Positions 25,543 through 35,148 of a DNA stretch of 64,000 nt are shown here, piece by piece. Source of the DNA: Muribaculaceae bacterium (GTDB taxonomy: Bacteria; Bacteroidota; Bacteroidia; Bacteroidales; Muribaculaceae); NCBI GenBank assembly GCA_017557425.1, contig JAFYYU010000012.1:124001-188000 (forward strand), written 5' to 3'. Positions within the stretch are counted from its first letter, which is position 1. Every line of letters begins with the position of its first letter. Below the pieces are notes generated by a model, which was not told the DNA's origin, did not search any database, and saw only the letters and a program-made list of their open reading frames with translations. The position numbers and the translations under genes are program-made.

Positions 25543-26448
25543 CTAAATCAGGGCATTGATTGTGCCCATGATGCTACCCAACAGCGCTCCGAGCCACACG
25601 ATGGCGCGGAGCTCTTTTTTCATCACGTCCATGATGATGGCTTCGGCCTCGTCCATGTCCATCTCGTTGATGCGTTGCTCGATGATGGCGCTGATGTCGA
25701 TATCCTGCAGGATGCGGGGCAGGTGTTCGGTGATGATGGTGCGGTAGGCGTTGAGCACGCCATGCTTGATTTGTGTCACCTGCTCGTCACGGCCTGTGGT
25801 GAGTTGGCTCATGGTCATGCCCATCAGGTTGTCGGCCTCGGTAGTGACAAGATCATGGATCATCTGCGGGCTGTTGTTCTGCAGGATTTCGTTGATGTGC
25901 TTGGCCAGGATTTTTTCGATGGGCTGGGCAAATCCTGCCACTAGTTTGTCGGCACCGAACAGTCCTACCACGCTGTTTCGGGTCTTTTCCATGACATGCT
26001 CAGTTGCCATGCGGGCGATATCGCTGCCCAAGTCGCTGTTTTGCAACTTGGCTGTCACCATCTTGACGATGCCGCCAGTGACATCGTTGCGCATGGCAGC
26101 AATATCCTCAGCGGACAGGTAATGGCCGGCAAACTGCTCGATGGTCTCGTCGTTGCCGCTCTGGGTGGCAACAAACTCATCGATGGCATTGCCGATTTTC
26201 TCCAGCATGTCATCGCTTAACAGACTTTTTTCCAGCACCTCGCGATTCATCAGGTTCTCGCTCACCGCCTTGCCAATGGCGCTGGCAATACGTGCTTTTT
26301 CCTTAGGAATGATGCCTGGTGTGAAAGGCACGTGTATTCCCAGGATGTATTTGGCCTGGTGCGGCCTGAACAGCATGCGTATGGCGATATCGTTGGTGAT
26401 ATAGCCGATAACGGCGCCTACAGCGGGCCCTATAAAATAATGATACAT
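25543..26448 (-). CDS. DUF445 membrane protein
   Basis: 301 residues. Starts with MYHYFIGPAVGAVIGYITNDIAIRMLFRP, the DUF445 signature (GYxTNxxAI and MLFRPH), followed by HVPFTPGIIPKEKARIASAIGKAVSE. The middle is amphipathic helical, and the end has a membrane helix (LGALLGSIMGTINAL). The family is widespread and of unknown function. 20 nt downstream of the LolA-like gene, probably one operon. Confidence 0.85.
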   Translation of the reverse strand: MYHYFIGPAVGAVIGYITNDIAIRMLFRPHQAKYILGIHVPFTPGIIPKEKARIASAIGKAVSENLMNREVLEKSLLSDDMLEKIGNAIDEFVATQSGNDETIEQFAGHYLSAEDIAAMRNDVTGGIVKMVTAKLQNSDLGSDIARMATEHVMEKTRNSVVGLFGADKLVAGFAQPIEKILAKHINEILQNNSPQMIHDLVTTEADNLMGMTMSQLTTGRDEQVTQIKHGVLNAYRTIITEHLPRILQDIDISAIIEQRINEMDMDEAEAIIMDVMKKELRAIVWLGALLGSIMGTINALI

Positions 26449-26468
26449 AACAGATTATCGGCAGAGAA

Positions 26469-27077
26469 TTAACGCAGGTCAACTACTTGTGTGCCTGCAG
26501 GCACCAGCGACTTGTCGAAGTGGAAAGTGCCTGAAGGCAACGATGTATGCTTGTAGCCGGTGATTTTGATGATATAGACCGATTTGTCGCTCATTTCGAA
26601 CCTGGCGGTACGCAGCAGTGAAGTATTTTCGTCGAAATAGAGCCAAAGCGTCTTGATATTGTCTTTTTTCTTCTTGGGCGTGAGTTTGATGACATAGGTC
26701 TTGGCGGTCTTGGCTTTGGCTCGCTTCATGTTGAAGTTGGCCTTGAAATGCTGCACGGCGGCGATGGGATTGGTCATCTGCAACTCGTCGGTTGTCGGTT
26801 CAGTGATGTTCACCTCACTTGTGACGGGAGACCAAGACCATTGTGTCTTGCCGTCATACCAGCATTTTGCTTCGGGCGAGATGATGCGGAACTTGGTGCC
26901 CTGCATGGCGATCGTGCCGTTGCTCGTTCCCTGGTCGGTCGTGATGCTGTAATTGGCGGTCACGCCACCTCCGGCATTGATGGCTGTCACACATTTGTCA
27001 AGCATCGCCTGAGGCGTCTGGGCCAGTGCAAGAAGCCCGAGCAGTACAGTCAAGATGATGATTATTATCCTTTTCAT
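26469..27077 (-). CDS. LolA-like outer-membrane lipoprotein carrier
   Basis: 202 residues. Signal peptide MKRIIIIILTVLLGLLALAQ, then the LolA-type beta-barrel half: YSITTDQGTSNGTIAMQGTKF, SPEAKCWYDGKTQWSWSP, TPKKKKDNIKTLWLYFDE and ISPEAK. LolA carries lipoproteins across the periplasm from LolCDE to the outer membrane. Bacteroidota LolA are often encoded next to ftsK, as here. A 14-bp palindrome (27106-27119) lies in the upstream gap. Confidence 0.8.
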   Translation of the reverse strand: MKRIIIIILTVLLGLLALAQTPQAMLDKCVTAINAGGGVTANYSITTDQGTSNGTIAMQGTKFRIISPEAKCWYDGKTQWSWSPVTSEVNITEPTTDELQMTNPIAAVQHFKANFNMKRAKAKTAKTYVIKLTPKKKKDNIKTLWLYFDENTSLLRTARFEMSDKSVYIIKITGYKHTSLPSGTFHFDKSLVPAGTQVVDLR

Positions 27078-27105
27078 TTTATTCTGTTGATTTCTTCTAT
27101 TAATA

Positions 27106-27119
27106 GTATCTATAGATAC
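27106..27119. promoter_or_regulatory. Perfect 14-bp palindrome upstream of lolA-like gene
   Basis: GTATCTATAGATAC equals its own reverse complement and lies 28 nt before the LolA-like ATG, after the ftsK terminator. Shape fits an operator; no regulator is known. Confidence 0.4.
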
Positions 27120-27130
27120 AGTGCTGCAAA

Positions 27131-27164
27131 AAGAGTGCCAACCCGGATGGGGGACGGCACTCTT
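27131..27164 (-). terminator. Terminator after ftsK
   Basis: 9-bp perfect stem AAGAGTGCC/GGCACTCTT, loop of 16 nt, and five T on the minus strand just beyond it; the ftsK stop is 13 nt upstream. Confidence 0.8.
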
Positions 27165-27176
27165 ATGGTAATGACA

Positions 27177-29681
27177 TCACGAGAACAGCTGGTCGATGTC
27201 CATCGGGCTGACAAGCACCTGGCGCGGCTTGCTGCCCTGGGCCGGACCCACGATGCCGGCATGCTCCATTTGGTCCATCAGACGCCCTGCACGGTTGTAA
27301 CCGATCTCGTAGCGGCGTTGCAACGATGAGGTGCTGGCAGTGTTGCCCATGACAATAAAGCGTACGGCCTCCTCAAACAGCGGGTCGCGGTCCTTGACGT
27401 TGCCCATGTTGGCATCGCCGCCTGCGCCCTCGTCTCGTCCCACGTACTCGGGCAGCAAGTAGGGTATCTCGTGGCTGATGTCACGGTCGCTGTCTTCCTG
27501 CTGCTTGATGAAGTCGCACACGCGCACGATGTCAGGCGTATCGACAAACGGGCACTGCAAGCGGGTTACTTCACCATCGATCTGGAACAGCATGTCGCCG
27601 CGGCCGATGAGCTGCTGGGCACCCGTGCGGTCGATGATAATCTGGCTGTCGATGCGCTGAGCAACGGCAAAGGCGATGCGCCCGGGGAAGTTACCCTTGA
27701 TCAGGCCGGTGATGACCTTGGACGACGGGCGTTGGGTGGCGATAATCATGTGGATACCCACGGCACGCGCCTTCTGGGCAATACGCACCAGCGGGGTCTC
27801 TACCTCCTTGCCGGCAGTCATGATCATGTCGCTGAACTCGTCGATGATGCCCACGATGTAAGGCATGTAGGGATATTTCTTCTCGCAGTGCTCGTCGCGC
27901 ACCTCGCGCAGCTCACGGCGCCATTTGTCGTTATAGTCGGTGACATTGCGCACTTTGGCTTCCTCGAGCAGGAGGTAACGGTCTTCCATTTCCTGCACCA
28001 GGCTGTTGAGCGTCTTGATGACGCGGTCGGTGTCGGTAATGATGGCTTTCTCTTCGCCAGGAGTCTTGGCAAAGAAGTATTTCTCGAGGTCGGCATACAC
28101 GCTGAACTCCACGCGCTTGGGATCCACGAGAACAAACTTCAGCTCCGAGGGGCCTTTCTTGTAGAGCAGCGACGTGATGATGGCGTTCAAGCCGACGGAT
28201 TTACCCTTGCCGGTGGCACCTGCCACGAGCAGGTGAGGCATCTTAGTCAGGTCAGCAATGAAGACCTCGTTGCTCACGGTGCAACCCAGGCACATGGGCA
28301 ACTTGGCACGGCTCTCCTGGAAGGCCTTGGAACCCAGCACTTCGCGCATGGGCACCACTTGCGGGTCACGGTTGGGCACCTCGATGCCGATGGTTCCCTT
28401 GCCGGGCATGGGCGCGATGATGCGGATGCCCAGGGCGGCCAGACTCAAGGCAATGTCATCTTCCAGACCGCGGATTTTGTTCACGCGCACACCGTCTTGA
28501 GGCACAATCTCGAACAGGGTCACCGTGGGGCCCACATGGACCATGATTTCCTTGATTTCGATGCCGTATTTGCTCAACGTGTCGCGGATGCGTTCCTTGT
28601 TCTCGTCCTGCTCCTGCTTGTCAACGCTGTTGGGATTCATGCGGATGTCTTGCAGCAGGTCCAGGGTGGGGAAGCGGTAGTGGCGGTATTCGCCTGTGGG
28701 GTCATGGGGGTTGCTTACGTCTTTGCCGGCTGCGATGGGCTTGAGATGAGCGGTTTCGCCATTGTCGGTGCTGCCTGTGTCAGGCTTGATGCGGGTTTTG
28801 CGGACCTTTTTGTTAAATGGCGACTTTTCGGCATCGTCCTTTTCCTGGTTCCTGCTGTCGCTTCCTATGCGTCGTTCACCGCCCAGAAAAGTGGACTCAC
28901 CGGGCTGGCTCACCACTTTCTCGGACTCTTCCCTGGTGCGGCTGCGCTTGTTCTCAAAGCTGTTTTGCAGCTGGCGGTACAAGGCTTTGATTGTCTTGTA
29001 GGTCAGGAATAACCAGAGTATGAAGATGATCAGGTTAACCGCAAACATGCCATATTTGCCAAATAACCCCAACAACCACTTGTTGGCATAGAAGCCGAAG
29101 TAGCCACCCAGCGGGAAAAAGGTGATGGGTTTCATGAAGTAGGTCAATGCCCCGACAACCATCGAAAAAGTGAAAATGCTGAACAGGCACACGAACGTAT
29201 AGGAGAAGAAGTGGGCCTTCTTGCCCTTGCGCACCAGCCGCATGCCCAGCGTGAACAGCCACACGACAATGATGAAAGCCGCCACGCCCACACCGCTCGA
29301 GATGAAGAAATCGCTCATCGAAGCGCCGACAGCCGCACCGGCGTTGCGGATCTGCTCGGGAACCTGGGCGTTCTCGATCATCGAGTAATTGGTGATGCGG
29401 TTCTGGTCACTCATGCCCGCCGACAGGAAGAACGACAGGAACGAGATGAGCAGATAGATACCCGTCAGCAGCAGGATAATGCCGGTGACGAAACGTAGCC
29501 TGCCATTCTGGAAAAACGCCTTGAATCGCTGCCACTTGGTCGTGCCCTCGTTGTCGATGGCCTCTTCCACTTCGCGCGACCGGCGGTATTCTTCTGACTT
29601 CTGGACATTGGTGATGTCGGGACCAAAATATCCCTGATTATCACTCATTTTCTTATTGTGGTTATTCTGACTTTTGCTCAT
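27177..29681 (-). CDS. ftsK: DNA translocase FtsK/SpoIIIE
   Basis: 834 residues. Four membrane helices in residues about 65-230 (for example FVTGIILLLTGIYLLISFL and AAFIIVVWLFTLGMRL), a linker of about 150 residues, then the ATPase motor with Walker A GATGKGKSVGLNA, Walker B VGIIDEFSDMIMTAG and the RecA-like QRPSSKVITG, and a C-terminal winged-helix gamma domain (TSSLQRRYEIGYNRAGRLMDQME). It pumps DNA toward the septum and helps resolve chromosome dimers. A tentative promoter is TTTG(29736)-18 nt-TAATTTTA(29714-29707) on the minus strand. It is followed by a terminator, then the LolA-like gene. Confidence 0.95.
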   Translation of the reverse strand: MSKSQNNHNKKMSDNQGYFGPDITNVQKSEEYRRSREVEEAIDNEGTTKWQRFKAFFQNGRLRFVTGIILLLTGIYLLISFLSFFLSAGMSDQNRITNYSMIENAQVPEQIRNAGAAVGASMSDFFISSGVGVAAFIIVVWLFTLGMRLVRKGKKAHFFSYTFVCLFSIFTFSMVVGALTYFMKPITFFPLGGYFGFYANKWLLGLFGKYGMFAVNLIIFILWLFLTYKTIKALYRQLQNSFENKRSRTREESEKVVSQPGESTFLGGERRIGSDSRNQEKDDAEKSPFNKKVRKTRIKPDTGSTDNGETAHLKPIAAGKDVSNPHDPTGEYRHYRFPTLDLLQDIRMNPNSVDKQEQDENKERIRDTLSKYGIEIKEIMVHVGPTVTLFEIVPQDGVRVNKIRGLEDDIALSLAALGIRIIAPMPGKGTIGIEVPNRDPQVVPMREVLGSKAFQESRAKLPMCLGCTVSNEVFIADLTKMPHLLVAGATGKGKSVGLNAIITSLLYKKGPSELKFVLVDPKRVEFSVYADLEKYFFAKTPGEEKAIITDTDRVIKTLNSLVQEMEDRYLLLEEAKVRNVTDYNDKWRRELREVRDEHCEKKYPYMPYIVGIIDEFSDMIMTAGKEVETPLVRIAQKARAVGIHMIIATQRPSSKVITGLIKGNFPGRIAFAVAQRIDSQIIIDRTGAQQLIGRGDMLFQIDGEVTRLQCPFVDTPDIVRVCDFIKQQEDSDRDISHEIPYLLPEYVGRDEGAGGDANMGNVKDRDPLFEEAVRFIVMGNTASTSSLQRRYEIGYNRAGRLMDQMEHAGIVGPAQGSKPRQVLVSPMDIDQLFS

Positions 29682-29814
29682 TTTGCTATCGATGGATTTT
29701 GGGGTGTAAAATTACAAAATAAAATCGATTTACAAACGCAAATCCACACTTTTTTTCAAAAAAAATTCAAATCAGCAAAAAAAGAATCTATTCAGCCAAA
29801 CGCCTTGTGTTATG

Positions 29815-29986
29815 CCTCACGCTAAGTCGCAAAGACGCTAAGTTTTTGTTTTATAGTTGTTTACTGAAGTAAGAAATGTATTTTTGTTGCTAAAATAATG
29901 ATTGATTGTTTGATGAAACATGCCGTTTATGTGAATCCAATCAATTGAATATAAATATCTTAGCGCCTTAGCGTCTTGGCGTGGGG
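29815..29986. repeat. Imperfect inverted repeat, possibly a dispersed repeat element
   Basis: About 28-nt arms at 29815-29842 and 29959-29986 are near-inverted: both carry ACGC(T/C)AAG and GACGCTAAG units. The 116-nt centre has no gene. The arms are rich in GCTAAG/AAGACGC, a motif seen dispersed in many Bacteroidales genomes (recollection, not checked). 29682-29814 holds ftsK promoter-like sequence and is AT-rich with no gene. Confidence 0.55.
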
Positions 29987-30008
29987 TTACATTCAGTGAA
30001 TAGCAAAA

Positions 30009-30032
30009 AAAACGAGGCGGCTGCCTCGTTTT
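30009..30032 (-). terminator. Terminator after trkH
   Basis: 8-bp stem AACGAGGC/GCCTCGTT with a GGCT loop and eight T on the minus strand; the trkH stop is 10 nt upstream. Confidence 0.9.
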
Positions 30033-30042
30033 GAGAAAAGTA

Positions 30043-31524
30043 TCAGTCTTTTTTCCAGAATGAGCGGGTAAAAATGACCAGGACGGTAAAGAGTTCGAGA
30101 CGTCCCACCATCATCTCAAAGGCAAGCACCCATTTGGCTGCCGGATGGAGCACCACCCAGGAACTGCTGGGCCCCGTTACGCCATGGCCGATGCCCACGT
30201 TGCTGATGGCCGACATGGACGTGTACATCGCATCAAACACGGGCAGGTCAAAGAAAGTTAGATACAGCGCCACCACCATGATAATGAGGATATAAACAGT
30301 GAAGAAGGTGTTTACCTTGCTCACCACATGTGCAGGTACCGGCTTGCCGTCGATGTGGACGGCGCGCACCGAGTTGGTATGCAGAACGCGGTAGAACTCG
30401 TTGGCGGTATTTTTCAACAGCACGATAAGACGGTCCATTTTGGCGCCGCCCGAGGTCGAACCGGCCATGCCGCCAAAGAACATCATCACCATCAGGATGA
30501 CCGTGACAAATTCGCCACTGTCCTCATAATCAAAAGTGGAGAATCCCGTAGATGTAATAGCCGACAATGTGTCAAAGGCACTATAGACGATGCGGTCGCC
30601 GTGGTCGTCCAGGAAACCGCGGTAAACCATATAGGCAAAAATTCCCACTGTGGTTATCAAGGCTGTCATGCAGTACCAACGCAGGGTGTTGTTGTGCCTG
30701 ATGCGCTTGAAGTTGCCGCGCATGGCGGCAGCAATAATCGAGAAACTGATACCGCCGATGAACATGAAGATGATGACCACGATGAACACATAACTCGAAT
30801 GCCAGTAATCCAAGCCGATGTTTTTGGTGGAATAACCGCCCGTCGAGGTCGTTGTCATGGCATGACAGATGGCATCAAACCAGTTCATGGGGCCGATAAA
30901 GAGCAATACCGTGAGCACTGCGGTAAGGCCGATATAGATGAGCCACAGGTCCTTAGCTGTCTGGCTGATACGCGGGCGCAGACGCTCATGGGTAATGCCT
31001 GTAACCTCGGCATTGAACAGGGCAATGCCGCCTTTCTGGTTCAGCATGGGGATAACGGCAAGCGTAAACAGGATGATTCCCATGCCTCCGATCCACTGGG
31101 TCATGGCACGCCAGAACAGCACGCCATGGGGTATCTCCTCGACATAGCGGATAACGCTCGATCCGGTAGTGGTAAATCCTGCCATCGTCTCGAAGAAGGC
31201 GTCTGTCACGTTGTCAAATGTGTTGCTGAACAGATAGGGCAACATGCCAAAGAGCGAGAAGAACACCCAAATTATGCCGGTCAGCATCAACCCCTCGCGT
31301 TTGTGCATCGATGTGCTGTGGGGTTTGATGCCAAAGACCATGATGATACCTGATGCTGCAGTGATGGCACAGCTGTAAATGAAAGCACGAAGCGACGTGG
31401 CCTCGTCGTACCACCACGACACCGCCAACGGCAACAGCATGAAAGCCGCTTCGATGAGCAGCAGCCAGCCTTGCATGCGCAATACGATAGCAAAATTGAT
31501 ATTTTGGTTGGATCGCTTCGGCAT
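30043..31524 (-). CDS. trkH: Potassium uptake protein TrkH
   Basis: 493 residues, about ten to twelve membrane helices in four MPM repeats. The selectivity-filter-like loops can be seen: ETMAGFTTTGSSVI, AMTTTSTGGYSTKN, DTLSAITSTGFST and SMSAISNVGIG. It is the K+-translocating subunit gated by TrkA, encoded 5 nt upstream. Start MPKRSNQNINFAIVLRMQGW is normal. The C-terminus ends VLVIFTRSFWKKD. Read from the dxs-trkA-trkH operon. Confidence 0.95.
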   Translation of the reverse strand: MPKRSNQNINFAIVLRMQGWLLLIEAAFMLLPLAVSWWYDEATSLRAFIYSCAITAASGIIMVFGIKPHSTSMHKREGLMLTGIIWVFFSLFGMLPYLFSNTFDNVTDAFFETMAGFTTTGSSVIRYVEEIPHGVLFWRAMTQWIGGMGIILFTLAVIPMLNQKGGIALFNAEVTGITHERLRPRISQTAKDLWLIYIGLTAVLTVLLFIGPMNWFDAICHAMTTTSTGGYSTKNIGLDYWHSSYVFIVVIIFMFIGGISFSIIAAAMRGNFKRIRHNNTLRWYCMTALITTVGIFAYMVYRGFLDDHGDRIVYSAFDTLSAITSTGFSTFDYEDSGEFVTVILMVMMFFGGMAGSTSGGAKMDRLIVLLKNTANEFYRVLHTNSVRAVHIDGKPVPAHVVSKVNTFFTVYILIIMVVALYLTFFDLPVFDAMYTSMSAISNVGIGHGVTGPSSSWVVLHPAAKWVLAFEMMVGRLELFTVLVIFTRSFWKKD

Positions 31525-31529
31525 GATTC

Positions 31530-32861
31530 CTATGAGAAATATTTGTCGAGTTTGTGCATCGCACCTTGCAGGCAGAATACCACCACATGGTCACCGGCCT
31601 GGATGCGGGTATTACCGTTCACGAGCTGTCCCTTTCCGTCGCGCACCAGTCCGGCGATAGTGAAGTCGCGGCTCAGCTTCAAGTCCTTGACATCGGCACG
31701 GGTTACGCGATCGCCCTCTTCGACGATCACCTCGGCAACCTCGGCATCGGCAAGGGCGAGGCAACGGGCATTGTCCTCGTCGGCATCAATCAGAATTTGG
31801 TATATGCGGCTTGATGCCAGCAGTTTCTTATTGACAATGGTACCGATATTCAGTGCTTCGGCCTCATAGATGAACTGGATGTCCTCGACCTGGGCAATGG
31901 TTTTGGGTACGCCGTTGGTCTTGGCAATCATACATTCCATCATGTTGACGGCACTGTTGTCGCCCAGAGCAATAAAAGCGTCATAGTAGCTCACGCTCTC
32001 TTCCTCGTTCAGTTCGGTGTCGCGGAAATCACCCTGCACAATTTTGCAGTTGGGGTAGCGTTGTGCCAGATAGTCGCAACGATCCAAGTCGCTCTCTATG
32101 ATTTTGATATCCACCGTCTTACCGAGTTTCTTGATCAGCTGCTCGGCGATGTCGTTACCGCCCACGACGAGCACATTGTCCACTGGTGACTGCGTTTTGC
32201 CGCACACCTCGCGCACTTCATCGATGTGGTCGCGGGTAGTGGCGATATAGACGATGTCATTTTCCAGTACACGGTCATCACCACGCGGAATGATGATCTC
32301 GCGGTTGCGCTTGATGGCCGATACGTGCAGGAAGTTACTGATATTGGCCACATCCTTGAGCATGTGGTTGACGATGCGGGCGTTGGAGCGGATTTTCACA
32401 CCAACGACAATGAGCTCACCGTCAAACAGCTCAAACCAGTTCCTTGCCCATGTGCGCTTGATTGCGTTAGCAATTTCCTTGGCCGCCAGCATTTCAGGAT
32501 AAATAAGGTGGTCGATGCCCAGGGTGGTGAAGTGTTCGCGCCAGTTGGCGTTAAAGAACTCGTCGTTATCGATGCGGGCGACGGTTTTTTTCGCTCCCAG
32601 CCGTTTTGCCATGGAGCATGACAGGATGTTGCGAGCCTCGCTCTTGGTCACTGCGATGAACAGGTCACAAGATCCTGTCTTGACTGCGCTCAAGTCGCTG
32701 AACGAGATGGCGCTACCCTGATAAGTCAGCAGGTTGTAATTCTCCAATGGCTCCAGCTTCTTGTTCTCAGGATCCATGACGATGATATCCTGTTCCTCGT
32801 TGCTGAGCATCTTGGCCAAATGGGTTCCGACTTCTCCTGCTCCGACAATTACGATTCTCAT
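31530..32861 (-). CDS. trkA: Trk potassium transport NAD-binding protein TrkA
   Basis: 443 residues with two RCK units: N-terminal Rossmann MRIVIVGAGEVGTHLAKMLSN (GxGxxG) and a second VDNVLVVGGNDIAEQLIKKLG near residue 228, each followed by a TrkA_C part (FELFDGELIVVGVKI; LKLSRDFTIAGLVR). It regulates TrkH by NAD/nucleotide binding on the cytoplasmic side. It lies 14 nt after dxs and 5 nt before trkH. Confidence 0.96.
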   Translation of the reverse strand: MRIVIVGAGEVGTHLAKMLSNEEQDIIVMDPENKKLEPLENYNLLTYQGSAISFSDLSAVKTGSCDLFIAVTKSEARNILSCSMAKRLGAKKTVARIDNDEFFNANWREHFTTLGIDHLIYPEMLAAKEIANAIKRTWARNWFELFDGELIVVGVKIRSNARIVNHMLKDVANISNFLHVSAIKRNREIIIPRGDDRVLENDIVYIATTRDHIDEVREVCGKTQSPVDNVLVVGGNDIAEQLIKKLGKTVDIKIIESDLDRCDYLAQRYPNCKIVQGDFRDTELNEEESVSYYDAFIALGDNSAVNMMECMIAKTNGVPKTIAQVEDIQFIYEAEALNIGTIVNKKLLASSRIYQILIDADEDNARCLALADAEVAEVIVEEGDRVTRADVKDLKLSRDFTIAGLVRDGKGQLVNGNTRIQAGDHVVVFCLQGAMHKLDKYFS

Positions 32862-32875
32862 TGTCTTTTATCTTT

Positions 32876-34798
32876 TTAGTCCATTGTCTTCTTTAATAAC
32901 TCAAGGATGGCTTTTTCGAGCGATTGGGCATCCATACCGCAACGCTCATATAGCTCGGCAACAGTACCCTGATGCACAAACTCATCCTGCACGCCCAGCA
33001 TCCTTAGATGGTTGTCGCGGTCATGCTTGGTCAACCACTCGGCAACAGCCGATCCCAGACCACCCACCACGGTGCCATCCTCAATCGTGATGATGCTGTG
33101 GTAGTTGCGGGTGGCTTCCTCAAGAATTTCCTCGTCGAGGGGCTTGAGGTAAATCATGTCATAATGACCCACCTTGATACCTCGCTCGGCTAAGCGGTTC
33201 ACAACCTCAACGACCTCGTTGCCGATGTGTCCGATGCTCAACACAGCGACCCCTTCGCCCTCACTCATGCGCCGGCCTTTTCCCACAGGCAAGACTTGCA
33301 TTTCGTTGCGCCAGTCGGCAATGACACCCTTGCCACGGGGATAGCGGATGGCAAACGGGCCCATGCCGTCCTGCTGGGCGGTGTACATGAGGTTGCGCAG
33401 GTCGTGCTCATTGATGGGAGAGGCCACGGTCATTCCTGGAATGCAGCGCAGGTAAGCCAGGTCAAACAGTCCGTGGTGGGTCACGCCGTCCTCGCCGACG
33501 ATGCCGCCGCGGTCGATGCAGAAGGTCACCGGCAGTCCCTGTATGGCCACGTCATGGATGATAGAGTCGTAGCCGCGTTGCAGGAATGTGCTGTAAATGG
33601 CGCAATAGGGGTGCATCCCGTCCTTGGCCAGGCCGCCGGCGAAGGTTACAGCATGCCCCTCGCTGATGCCCACGTCAAAGGCGCGCCGAGGCATAGCCTC
33701 GAGCATCAGCGACATCGATGTGCCGCTCGGCATGGCTGCGGTGATACCCACAATTCTTTCGTTCTTTTCGGCCAGTTCCACAAGTGTCTTGCCGAAGACG
33801 TCCTGGTACTTAATAGGACCGCCCTTGCCCCCTTTGGCGCGTTCGCCGGTTTCCTCATCAAACTTTCCTGGGGCATGCCATGTGGCCGGGTCGGCCTCGG
33901 CGGGCGCGAAACCCTTGCCCTTGACCGTGCGCAGGTGCACCAGCTTGGGTCCGGTCATGTCCTTGATCTCGTTGAAAATCTTGACTAGTCGCTTAACGTC
34001 ATGCCCGTCATAGAGCCCGAAATAGCGGATGTTCAGACCCTCAAAGATGTTCTGCTGGCCCGATAACAGCGACTTCATCGCGTTGCTGAAGCGCATAATC
34101 AGTCCCCTGCGGTTGTCGTTGATGACATTGTGACGTCTCAGGAACTGGTAAGTCTTATAGCGCAACTTGTTATAGCGGCGAGAGGTGTGAAGGTCGCTCA
34201 TATAGGAACTCAACGCGCCAACATTGGCATCAATCGCCATGTCGTTGTCGTTGAGCACGATAATCAGGTTGTTGGGATTGGTAGTAGCGTTGTTGATGCC
34301 CTCAAAAGCCAGACCGCCACTGATGCTGGCGTCTCCGATGATGGCCACCACCTTGCGGTCCTTGTTCCCCTGCAGCTCGGCAGCAATGGCCATACCCAGG
34401 GCGGCAGAGATGCTGTTTGACGCGTGTCCGGCAGTGAAGGTGTCATACTCGCTCTCGGCAGGATTGGGGAAGCCGCTCAGGCCGTCGAGCTTGCGGTTGT
34501 CGTCAAACTGGTCGCGACGGCCTGTCAGGATTTTGTGGGCATAGGCCTGATGTCCCACGTCCCACACCAGGCGGTCGTCAGGCGTGTTGAACACATAATG
34601 CAGCGCCACCACAATCTCGACGGCACCCATGCTTGAAGCGAAGTGCCCCGGGTTGCTGGATAGTTCGTGTATCATATATTGCCGCAGTTCGTGGCACACC
34701 TGCGGCAATTGGTCAACCTCCAGCCGACGCAGATCGGCTGGTGAGTCGATTGTGGCCAGCAGCGGGCAATGTTCTTGTATATAGGGTTTTGTCGTCAT
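32876..34798 (-). CDS. dxs: 1-deoxy-D-xylulose-5-phosphate synthase Dxs
   Basis: 640 residues. TPP enzyme that condenses pyruvate and glyceraldehyde-3-phosphate, the first step of the MEP isoprenoid pathway. Seen: [28 protein letters not shown]-type start region ([18 protein letters not shown]), [34 protein letters not shown] (TPP), [21 protein letters not shown], and the C-terminal transketolase part [22 protein letters not shown]. Start [13 protein letters not shown]. It is preceded 7 nt upstream by a 57-aa membrane-protein gene and followed 14 nt later by trkA. Confidence 0.97.
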   Translation of the reverse strand: MTTKPYIQEHCPLLATIDSPADLRRLEVDQLPQVCHELRQYMIHELSSNPGHFASSMGAVEIVVALHYVFNTPDDRLVWDVGHQAYAHKILTGRRDQFDDNRKLDGLSGFPNPAESEYDTFTAGHASNSISAALGMAIAAELQGNKDRKVVAIIGDASISGGLAFEGINNATTNPNNLIIVLNDNDMAIDANVGALSSYMSDLHTSRRYNKLRYKTYQFLRRHNVINDNRRGLIMRFSNAMKSLLSGQQNIFEGLNIRYFGLYDGHDVKRLVKIFNEIKDMTGPKLVHLRTVKGKGFAPAEADPATWHAPGKFDEETGERAKGGKGGPIKYQDVFGKTLVELAEKNERIVGITAAMPSGTSMSLMLEAMPRRAFDVGISEGHAVTFAGGLAKDGMHPYCAIYSTFLQRGYDSIIHDVAIQGLPVTFCIDRGGIVGEDGVTHHGLFDLAYLRCIPGMTVASPINEHDLRNLMYTAQQDGMGPFAIRYPRGKGVIADWRNEMQVLPVGKGRRMSEGEGVAVLSIGHIGNEVVEVVNRLAERGIKVGHYDMIYLKPLDEEILEEATRNYHSIITIEDGTVVGGLGSAVAEWLTKHDRDNHLRMLGVQDEFVHQGTVAELYERCGMDAQSLEKAILELLKKTMD

Positions 34799-34805
34799 GG
34801 CTTAG

Positions 34806-34979
34806 TCATTTTTTTCTCACATATTTTTTATACAGCGGGACAAACACGATGATGCCTGAGGCAACGATGGTGAAGATTACCATGAAGTCGATGCGCGCGG
34901 CACGTGTGAGCAGCAGCCAGCACAATCCCACCCACAAGAGCAGGATGCACACAAAACGTATCATATTCCCTGTAGTCAT
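34806..34979 (-). CDS. Small two-helix membrane protein (57 aa)
   Basis: 57 residues: MTTGNMIRFVCILLLWVG, helix 1 ending in WLLLTRAARIDF, helix 2 MVIFTIVASGIIVFVPLY, and a basic tail KKYVRKK. An alternative start is Met6. Two clear membrane helices, good coding continuity and a 7-nt gap to dxs support it as a real gene and the first gene of the dxs-trkA-trkH operon. It is too short for many gene finders. No family is recognised. Confidence 0.65.
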   Translation of the reverse strand: MTTGNMIRFVCILLLWVGLCWLLLTRAARIDFMVIFTIVASGIIVFVPLYKKYVRKK

Positions 34980-35005
34980 GCGCTCTTATCGTATTGTCTA
35001 ACCTG

Positions 35006-35013
35006 CAAAGATA
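35006..35013 (-). promoter_or_regulatory. -7 element of the small ORF-dxs-trkA-trkH operon
   Basis: TATCTTTG on the minus strand, 26 nt before the ATG at 34979; no clear -33 TTG at 20 nt. Confidence 0.5.
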
Positions 35014-35089
35014 ATCATAATTTGTGAAAAAACGCCTTTTTGCCATTTTTTTCGACGCATTCAAGCTTGAGAACATCATGGCATGACAG

Positions 35090-35128
35090 AATATGGGCAG
35101 GAAACTCACTTGGTTCCCTGCCCATATT
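35090..35128. terminator. Long hairpin after first C10 peptidase gene
   Basis: 12-bp perfect stem AATATGGGCAGG/CCTGCCCATATT, 15-nt loop, beyond the C10 stop at 35149. Minus-strand sequence after it is not T-rich, so termination is likely but imperfect. Confidence 0.6.
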
Positions 35129-35148
35129 TGTACAGTGTATGATTGGGA

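Noticed and set aside
27471-29012. 513-codon open frame opposite ftsK
   Set aside because: ftsK motifs are complete on the minus strand; this frame has none of its own.
34828-35109. 93-codon minus-strand frame
   Set aside because: Wrong frame; the 57-residue membrane protein at 34806-34979 has better start, spacing and helices.
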